DNA from: Archivesica marissinica
Taxonomy: Eukaryota > Mollusca > Bivalvia > Venerida > Vesicomyidae
Reading direction: 5' to 3'
Assembly: GCA_014843695.1 (NCBI GenBank)
Contig: CM026398.1
Span: 50,755,459-50,819,458, forward strand
Length of the DNA: 64,000 bases
The notes under the pieces are model-generated. The model saw nothing but the letters and a program-made list of their open reading frames with translations, searched no databases and was not told the DNA's origin. Below are positions 57,048 through 64,000 of the stretch, piece by piece. Within the stretch, counting starts at the first letter, position 1. Each line of letters begins with the position of its first letter. Position numbers and translations under genes: made by a program.

Positions 57048-57720
57048 AACCCGGGTTCGATCCTCGAACCGGGAAGTATGTGGGATGGTAGTTACTAGGT
57101 GTTTATTGGGTTATGTAATTGTAATTCAATCATTTCTTTAATCGTGTCACAATGTTCACTGTTCGATTAGCGCTGTGGTTAGCGCACTCGCTTCTCACCA
57201 ATGCAACCCGGGTTCGATCCTCGAACCGGGAAGTATGTGAGATGGTAGTTACTAGGTGTTTATTGGGTTATGTAATTGTAATTCAATCATTTCTTTAATC
57301 GTGTCACAATGTTCACTGTTCGATTAGCGCTGTGGTTAGCGCACTCGCTTCTCACCAATGCAACCCGGGTTCGATCCTCGAACCGGGAAGTATGTGAGAT
57401 GGTAGTTACTAGGTGTTTATTGGGTTAAGTAATTGTAATTCAATCATTTCTTTAATCGTGTCACAATGCTCACTGTTCGATTAGCGCTGTGGTTAGCGCG
57501 CTCTCTTCTCACCAATGCAACCCGGGTTCGATCCTCGGACCGGGAAGTATGTGAGATGGTACCGTGGTCGCCAGATCGGACATGTGGCTTTTCTCCGGGT
57601 ACTCCGGTTTCTTCCCACACGAATGACCACATTTGTGCCAACGAGAGTGATTAATATAAGTTGTTAAAACTTGCTTCGTAATCGTTGTTAAATATAAGTT
57701 TTCTTTCGTTCTAATCCCTT
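57048..57720 (+). mobile_element. Glu-like SINE with its tRNA head amplified in tandem (157-bp period)
   Basis: AACCCGGGTTCGATCCTCGA recurs at 57048, 57205, 57362 and 57519, an exact 157-base period. Each unit carries a tRNA-like head (GATTAGCGCTGTGGTTAGCG, CTTCTCACCAATGC) plus about 85 bp of unique sequence (GTTACTAGGTGTTTATTGGG). Only the fourth continues into the SINE body (CTCCGGGTACTCCGGTTTC) and the tail. Confidence 0.88.
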
Positions 57721-58067
57721 TCAGCCTACTGCTGTTAAATTATATGTAAAATGTTCATTTCTTGATTACATGTACACATACTAACATAAATAATGTTTAA
57801 ACTAAATAAATCAAGTTAAAACTTAATCTCAAATAACACTCTCACATTGGAAACCTTTTAATCTACATGCATATCGAATATCATTCTAACAATACACTCA
57901 TATATTTATGAATTTTCTTTTCATCCCCACCGTTGCATATGTATTATTATAATGAGCTATGGTATAATGCCTAAGTCTTATAAACTATATGTTCTGTTTT
58001 GTTTCTGTTTGTACTAAGCATGTACTAAGCATGCTTTGGAAGCATACGTGTTATACTTGGTTAATGT
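57721..58067. other. Non-coding AT-rich stretch
   Basis: Nothing recognised. Confidence 0.4.
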
Positions 58068-58318
58068 ACGCCTCCGTGGTCGAGTGGTTAAGGTCGCTGA
58101 CTTGTATGCCACTGTAATCTATCATCATTAATGGTCACTGGTTCGAGCCCAGCTCAGATCGTGTCTCTTTATACGAACACGTTGACAGCATCTTACGGAG
58201 GTTGGTGCACCAAGTACTGGTTAACCGCTGGAGCCTGGCCAGCAAATGTATTGTTAGGTAAGCGGCCCGTCGCTCAAATGGGCAACAGGTAGCGACGTTA
58301 AATAAACTTAAATAAAAA
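58068..58318 (+). mobile_element. tRNA-derived SINE, Ser/Leu-like head
   Basis: Complete copy: CGTGGTCGAGTGGTTAAGGT, TGGTTCGAGCCCAGC, GGAGGTTGGTGCACCAAGTA, and the tail AGCGACGTTAAATAAACTTA. Confidence 0.85.
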
Positions 58319-58349
58319 CAATGTTTAATCGGGTATCACTTCGTTGAAG

Positions 58350-58650
58350 TAGTGGTTGGTTACTGGACCTTTAGACTGGTAATCCAGGGATCTCACGTTC
58401 GACTCCCCTTCTGACCATAATAAAATTAACAGTCTTTCAGATGGGATATTAAACCGAGGTCTGTTTTCGGTGCTTTACACTGTGCACGTAACAGAACCAG
58501 ATGAGACTCTGGAATGGGTCTCTGTCTGTATCATTGCACTATCCTCCAACAATCTAAAATGACTAATCTCTTCAGGAGGCGTCGCTCATATGGGCAACTG
58601 GTAGTGACGATAAATAAACGTAAAACACACACACACACACACACACTCAC
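58350..58650 (+). mobile_element. tRNA-derived SINE (Thr-like head) with (CA)n tail
   Basis: ACTGGTAATCCAGGGATC head, body AATAAAATTAACAGTCTTTC, tail CGATAAATAAACGTAAAAC followed by about 14 CA repeats. Inserted 30 bases after another SINE. Confidence 0.85.
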
Positions 58651-59474
58651 AATGCCGGTTGGGTAGACACGAATGTTGCAAGAATGTAAATGTCCCTTAA
58701 TGTCTTGATTATTAGATATCCTACTTTGTGAAATACGGTTGTATTTCACTCACTTTGTGGTCTATGGTCGTGCCCTCCCCCCGACCAATTGTATTGGTGC
58801 TATCTGGGGTTCTTTCTACAATCAAACTGCAAAATGTCCAGTAGATTTAGGAGGTCTATTTGTCCAATAGGTCTAGGAGGTCTTAGTATATCTATAAGAT
58901 AAATAGTTATACAGAAATAAGAACAATGGGTATACGTAATATTCTATATCATGCAAAAAAGAAATTAACGTTAACACATGTACATCATATATACATACAA
59001 CAATAATCCACAAATAGAATTATGGATATCCATTAATTGAATTATGGATATCCATTAATCGAACTATGGATATCCATAACTACTGAATAAATAGCAAACG
59101 GCGCCCCATAAATGTTCAGATAATTTATATGTTAAATGTGTGCATGCTCTTCAATATTGGATGATAATAAAGTATTAGACATTTGTTAACATGATGCTAC
59201 TCGTCTATCAAATCACTGCATTTTAAGAAGGTTTATCTAGAACTTCACCAACGAGGTGTATTCGTTTCTCATCTATGACGCAAGCCACATAACCACATAC
59301 GTGTCCTGAACAGTTTCCCGGGGGTGGGGGAAAGAGTTGATGGCGATTTGTCCCATTTCTGACAACGGTATGCCTGCTTCTTGAAACACACATTATTATC
59401 TTAAGTGAAAACAACTTTGTTATTTCCCAATACTGCTACAGTGTGTTGCTATATTATGCTCGGCTCTATCTAAG
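58651..59474. other. Non-coding stretch with a small tandem repeat
   Basis: At about 59015-59085 a roughly 25-base unit with TATGGATATCCATTAAT is repeated about 2.5 times; the unit is itself palindromic (ATGGATATCCAT). No gene seen. Confidence 0.5.
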
Positions 59475-59945
59475 CTCCCGATTCCGTAGTATACTGTAAA
59501 CAACGCGTCTTGGGACACACCACATAAACCCCGGCTGGGATTCTGTAGTAAGCAATGTGTCTTGTGTTACAACGCGTACACCCCAGCTGGGATTCAGTAG
59601 TAAGCAATGTGTATTGTGATACAACGCGTACACCCCAGCTGGGATTCAGTAGTAAGCAATGTGTCTTGTGATACACCGCACGTACATCCCAGCTGGGATT
59701 CTGTAGTAAGCAATGTGTCTTGTGTTACACCGCATACACCCCAGCTGGGATTCTGTAGTACATAATGTATCCTGGGACATTCTGTAGTAAATAATGTGTC
59801 TTGGGAAACACCGCACGTACACATCCAAGTTGCTATTCAGTAGTAAACAATGCGTCTTGGGACACACCGCACGCATAAACCCCAGCTAGGATTCAGTAGT
59901 AAGCAATGTGCCCTTGAATTCACCGTATAAACCCCGACTGGGATT
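59475..59945. repeat. ~52-bp degenerate minisatellite, about 8 copies
   Basis: Units with CCCCAGCTGGGATTCAGTAG, TAAGCAATGTGTCTTGTG and CACCGCACGTACA, diverged by substitutions and small deletions. Short reverse frames are artefacts. Confidence 0.85.
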
Positions 59946-60745
59946 CTAGCCCACGATCACTCTATTTCAATTCCAAACGAACTGTCCACTCGACCACCGA
60001 GTCCTTCAATGTAAGTTGGATTCAACCTTTGAATATCTGTTTGTCTATTGAGACACATCTTATGTGGTAAATATATTTCAATGTTTATAATCATTGGGAC
60101 TGAATAAAATAAGTTTCAACTTATTATGAGATAGTTTCTTAACATTATGACGTATATTAACTCATAAATAGGCGAGACAATACAATGTCCACATTAGTAG
60201 AAGTGTATACACAATGTTCTAATAAAAGCCAATAAATGTAGTCGTATATTACATAGGCCTATACATAATATATCACATGACTTTGCTTGTGTTCAATTTA
60301 ATAAAACTGACTGACTGATTAAATTTATTTAAAATCGCCACCGCATAAATGCATTTAGGCGACTGAGTTTTCTAAGAAGATTAAAACATATAATAACACC
60401 ATCTCACAATTTCGTATATATTTACACACGTGTAATTACACTTGGAAGGATTCTGATTGGTTGAGAGAATAATCCTTGTAAATGAATCGTTAAAGTATGC
60501 ATATTTCCATTTGAATTGGTACCTAGCGTTAAAGGTAAGACAGACGATGATTTAAAGGAAGTCTTGACGCAATTATAACGCTGTTTCAAACATAAATATA
60601 ACTCTGCTTTGCGTAGTGACGTCATGATGATTTATTGACGTCATGAAAATGTGCGCTGCAAATTGGTGCCACAATGAAAGTAGGAGCGTTAGTTTGTGCA
60701 AAAATATTATTAAACACCAATAGTGTAATGTAATAAAAAGGACCA
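59946..60745. other. Non-coding AT-rich stretch
   Basis: Nothing supported as gene. GAGAGAATAATCC.. near 60460 resembles the start of dispersed repeats but is not assigned. Confidence 0.35.
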
Positions 60746-60872
60746 TGCACTCGTGATGGATTTCATACCATATTTTATGAAACTATTTTTGGAATGTTGT
60801 TATTAAGCGAGTCTGTCTATGATAGCAAAATTCGATTAATAAAATATGGTATGAAATCACCACTCATGTATG
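60746..60872. mobile_element. Fold-back element with perfect 20-bp core arms
   Basis: GATTTCATACCATATTTTAT at 60759-60778 is the exact reverse complement of 60839-60858. Similarity extends outward imperfectly (CATGCACTCGTGATG against ACCACTCATGTATG). Confidence 0.7.
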
Positions 60873-61018
60873 ATCCTATATATATATACATACTATGATT
60901 CGACTAACTTTAGTTTAAACATTATTTATTTAAGTATTTTTTCATGTAATCTAGAATGAACATTTTACATATAAGTTAACAGCAGTAGACTGAAAGGGAT
61001 TTGAACGAAATAAAACGT

Positions 61019-61202
61019 ATACAGTCAAACTTGTCTTAAGCAACCAGCTAAGGGAATCACAGAAAGTGGCAGCTTAGCACAGGTGGTTGCTTAATAGAGG
61101 TATGATGTACAATAAAACAACATATTGGGAATATGGAAACTGGCTGTTTAATACAGGTTGACTGCTTAATTGAGATGACCACTAACATGGGTTTGACTGT
61201 AT
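61019..61202. mobile_element. MITE with 12-bp terminal inverted repeats and TA target duplication
   Basis: ATACAGTCAAAC at 61019-61030 pairs exactly with GTTTGACTGTAT at 61191-61202. TA flanks TACAGTC..GACTGTA on both sides, as for Tc1/mariner-derived elements. Fragments at 8335 and 39406. Confidence 0.75.
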
Positions 61203-61357
61203 AGATCTTCTCTTTATTGAAAGGGCCAGTCATTTCTGACATATGATACACGTCTTATGAACATTGGTACTTACCGAATCATATACTTGTATATCAAGCT
61301 ATACAAGGAGCCAGGTTGATAGGCAATTAGTAACCATTATTTAACCAGTTGGCGGCT

Positions 61358-61457
61358 CACCAACCTCCTGTATCAGAATGATACCCCTGACGAGGTTCGA
61401 ACCTTCGTCCTTCGGCTCGATAGACTAACGCGTTAATCACTAGATCACGGTGAACCA
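61358..61457 (-). mobile_element. tRNA-like SINE head (minus strand)
   Basis: On the minus strand: CCGTGATCTAGTGATTAACG (A box) and GAAGGTTCGAACCTCGTCAG (B box). No clear acceptor-stem pairing, so not called a functional tRNA. Confidence 0.55.
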
Positions 61458-61933
61458 TATGTATATGCCATCGTAATAGTGTCATCCACAAAAGGCACAT
61501 AGTAATAAATTTTCTTTTATACTTTCCAATGAATGATAGCGTTTTCTCAGTGAAAGAAATTTCCATCTTACACCGCTTTGAAACAGTGAAAGATGGCATT
61601 TTCTTTACCACTGGTTGAGTTTCGTATTCCTGCGCGGTTAGATGTACTTTTGTACTACAGCTATTTTCTGACTATCATGAACAGTTATTTATTAAGAAAT
61701 ATATTCTAATGGGTTTGATTTGTCTGTTGGTTTTAATTTTAACAGCAAACAGAATCTAACTTGAACAATATACTGGAACTGTTTCTTATTACGGACGTTC
61801 ACACTAACAGTGGTTGTGCGGTTGTGTCACGTATTGCAATGAGGCTCCAGACAGGGCATTTAATATGAATACAAGTTGAAAACTAATTCTATATTAGCCA
61901 GAGTCATTGGAAATCATAAAATAAAAAAGAAGA
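61458..61933. other. Non-coding flank
   Basis: No gene seen. It could be 5' flank or first intron of the secreted-protein gene downstream. Confidence 0.35.
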
Positions 61934-62367
61934 TTCGTGTTTATTAGTTCGTGTTTATTAATTCGTGTTTATTAGTTCGTGTTTATTAGTTCGTGTTTAT
62001 TAGTTCGTGTTTATTAGTTCGTGTTTATTAGTTCGTGTTTATTAGTTCGTGTTTATTAGTTCGTGTTTATTAGTTCGTGTTTATTAATTCGTGTTTATTA
62101 GTTCGTGTTTATTAGTTCGTGTTTATTAGTTCGTGTTTATTAGTTCGTGTTTATTAGTTCGTGTTTATTAATTCGTGTTTATTAGTTCGTGTTTATTAGT
62201 TCGTGTTTATTAGTTCGTGTTTATTAATTCGTGTTTATTAGTTCGTGTTTATTAGTTCGTGTTTATTAGTTCGTGTTTATTAGTTCGTGTTTATTAATTC
62301 GTGTTTATTAATTCGTGTTTATTAATTCGTGTTTATTAGTTCGTGTTTATTAGTTCGTGTTTATTAG
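61934..62367. repeat. 14-bp minisatellite, 31 copies
   Basis: TTCGTGTTTATTAG (or ..TTAA) repeated exactly 31 times without any length change. Confidence 0.97.
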
Positions 62368-62428
62368 TTAACGCCACTCGTGAAAATACAAATTTCGATG
62401 ATCCCTCGATGAAATAAACTCCCACCTT

Positions 62429-62588
62429 ACACTAATAAACACAAATATCCTCTATATCTTACACTAATAAACACAAATATCCTCTATATCTTACACTAAT
62501 AAACACAAATATCCTCTATATCTTACACTAATAAACACAAATATCCTCTATATCTTACACTAATAAACACAAATATCCTCTATATCTT
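62429..62588. repeat. 32-bp minisatellite, 5 copies
   Basis: Units ACACTAATAAACACAAATAT plus CCTCTATATCTT starting at 62429, 62461, 62493, 62525 and 62557. The word CTAATAAACAC is the reverse complement of GTGTTTATTAG in the array at 61934. The last unit runs into the splice acceptor at 62594. Confidence 0.95.
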
Positions 62589-62594
62589 TTCCAG

Positions 62595-62700
62595 GTCAAA
62601 ATGAAATTTTCCGTGTTGCTGGTGGCCTGCGTTTTGGCTGCTGCGGTAACGGCTAGGCCTTCGAGAGAGAAGAGAGCTACAGATCTGAACAGCTTGCTAG
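62595..62700 (+). CDS. First coding exon of a secreted protein (signal peptide and dibasic site)
   Basis: The acceptor CTATATCTTTTCCAG ends at 62594, and ATG is at 62601 in a good context (GTCAAAATGA). Thirty-three codons plus one base run to the donor G|GTACAT at 62701. The product starts MKFSVLLVACVLAAAVTA: a lysine, a hydrophobic core and small residues at -3/-1, a textbook signal peptide. It continues RPSREKR, a likely furin-type or dibasic processing site, then ATDLNSLL. The mature part is in later exons outside the window, so the family (peptide, shell or mucus protein, or other) cannot be named. Upstream in the pre-mRNA there must be a 5' UTR exon if the acceptor is used. Confidence 0.72.
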
Positions 62701-62796
62701 GTACATAGTAACACATTATGAATGTATTATGCATAGCCAATACATATTTTGACTACGTAGTATACCGGTTATATATGAATCAGCAATAATATGAAA

Positions 62797-63083
62797 TAGG
62801 ACCTGTAGTCCAATGGTAACACGCTGTACTGCTAATCCACGGATCGCAGGTTAGATCCCCCGTCTGACCCTAATAAAATTAATAGTCTTTCAGATGGGAC
62901 TTTAAGCCGAGGTCTCGTGTCGGTGCTGTAAACCGTGCACATAAAAGAACCAGGGGAGACTCTGGAATGGGTCTCTGTCTGTATCATTGCACTATCCTCC
63001 AAAAACCTATAATGACTAATCTCTTCAGGAGGCGTCGCTCATATGGGCAGCTAGTAGCGACGATAGATAAACGTAAAAAGCAC
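62797..63083 (+). mobile_element. tRNA-derived SINE (Thr-like head)
   Basis: CCTGTAGTCCAATGGTAACA head, body AATAAAATTAATAGTCTTTC, core CATTGCACTATCCTCC once, tail CGATAGATAAACGTAAAAAG. It lies in the first visible intron of the secreted-protein gene, about 100 bases after the donor. Confidence 0.85.
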
Positions 63084-63231
63084 AAATGAAATAGGTACTG
63101 TAAAACACTATAATTTCGCGCGAACACTTTATTTCGTGATTTTCATTGAGTTTTGAATTCGCGCATCTGTGATGTATCGCGAAATATAAAATCCGGAAGT
63201 AGATTTGCTTTTCTCCACATAATTCTCGCAC

Positions 63232-63680
63232 TAGGTCAGACGCCGCTATTTCAATTTCCATAGGCCATCATTATAACACACAGTGCCATTATATTTCCCC
63301 CCAAAAATAGATTGGCACAAAAGACAGTAGTTTTCAACAGACTGGCCTTTGAGCCACAGGAAAAATGTCAAATATCAATGGGGTTGACCGATTGCGTTTT
63401 TTAAATTTCCCACTAAAGGCACCCACTCCCTACTCTGAAGGTAATTTGGTGGTGAATGTTGCACTGACAACTGCATTTATAATATGCTGTTTATTTGTAA
63501 CCAAATAGTCTGCAAATATTATTAAATATTCCAAAATGCAGCCCATATACTGTATTCACTATTTGTGACAATACCTACTCAGCCAATCAGTTCATGTATC
63601 AATAACTCTTAAGGGTTTCCCTACACTTTTTCAACCAATCCCAGACCACTATATAAATAACACCGTCTGGTCACTAATCC
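63232..63680 (-). repeat. Dispersed ~450-bp repeat, inverted copy of 16990-17446
   Basis: TAGGTCAGACGCCGCTATTT to TATAAATAACACCGTCTGGT matches the other copy in reverse complement. It has several small indels and substitutions. Confidence 0.75.
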
Positions 63681-64000
63681 ATGGTCATTATATTTGTACA
63701 TTCGATAATGGCAGTTGTCTAAAACCCAAGTGTTCAAAGTAAGTTTAAAACAATAATAATGTTTAACGGTAGTAATTTGTGACTATAAGTCGTAGGTCGA
63801 TGCAAATCACTGTCAATCAAGTACTAGCTATTAACGGGGAAGGCCAATCTCAATTACTGAACTATACAGTATAGGAGGATATGACTATAACCCTGCGAAG
63901 GGTTTCATATCTAAGGAACATAGATAGTTAGGCTGATAACAACGATTGTGATTTTCTTGTAGACATTAAAATTATTTAGGCAATTCACAGATACATAGAC
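63681..64000. other. Non-coding end of window
   Basis: A donor-like CAAAGTAAGT near 63737 follows a candidate exon that stops at once in the needed phase, so no second exon of the secreted-protein gene is called. Confidence 0.35.

Noticed and set aside
57171..57240. Functional tRNA-Glu genes at 57048-57560
   Set aside because: A and B boxes are present, but acceptor stems do not pair convincingly and the last copy is fused to a SINE body.
63690..63745. Second exon of the secreted-protein gene (GGCAG..CAAAGTAAGT)
   Set aside because: In the required phase it meets a TAA in the third codon.

Overview
This is a window of a eukaryotic, almost certainly animal, genome. The best fit is a mollusc, probably a bivalve. 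The reasons are introns with GT..AG signals, several tRNA-derived SINE families, CR1/L2-like non-LTR retrotransposons (one with PHD finger, 2A-like motif, endonuclease and reverse transcriptase), many MITE-like elements and very large minisatellite arrays. There is no bacterial gene organisation. The species cannot be named from the sequence alone.

Only two host genes can be supported. (1) A plus-strand gene spans at least 23595-31200, with three visible coding exons (23595-23654, 26622-27363, 29135-31200) that join in frame. It encodes about 955 visible residues: a C2HC zinc finger, a 12-residue x4 repeat, basic regions and three acidic SUMO-interaction-like motifs. The last 129 coding bases occur again at 1-129. 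(2) A short exon at 62595-62700 starts a secreted protein, with a signal peptide and a dibasic site; the rest lies outside the window.

Layout. 1-9043: tail of the zinc-finger gene copy, decayed copies of its last coding segment, MITE-like elements, a cascade of related minisatellites (4426-8208) and a LINE 3' fragment, ending at a 1000-N gap (9044-10043). 10044-16432: 44-, 40- and 33-bp minisatellites, one broken by a LINE and two separated by a perfect 39-bp palindrome. 17641-21550: a nearly intact LINE. 21871-29134: SINEs, MITEs and introns of the zinc-finger gene. 31072-40114: a copy, apparently identical, of 1-9043 that stops at the same base before a second 1000-N gap (40115-41114), so false duplication in the assembly must be considered. 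41115-56015: a giant inverted array of a 69-bp satellite, with a 1-kb spacer at 48236-49240 and a LINE inserted at 50727-51766. 56016-64000: SINEs, MITEs, small tandem repeats and the secreted-protein exon.

Most long open frames here are satellite artefacts. The 57-, 69- and 33-bp units are multiples of three, so they stay open on both strands without being genes. No operon-like or defence-like gene system is visible. The unusual content is the repeat architecture, the SIM-rich protein and the 2A-bearing LINE.
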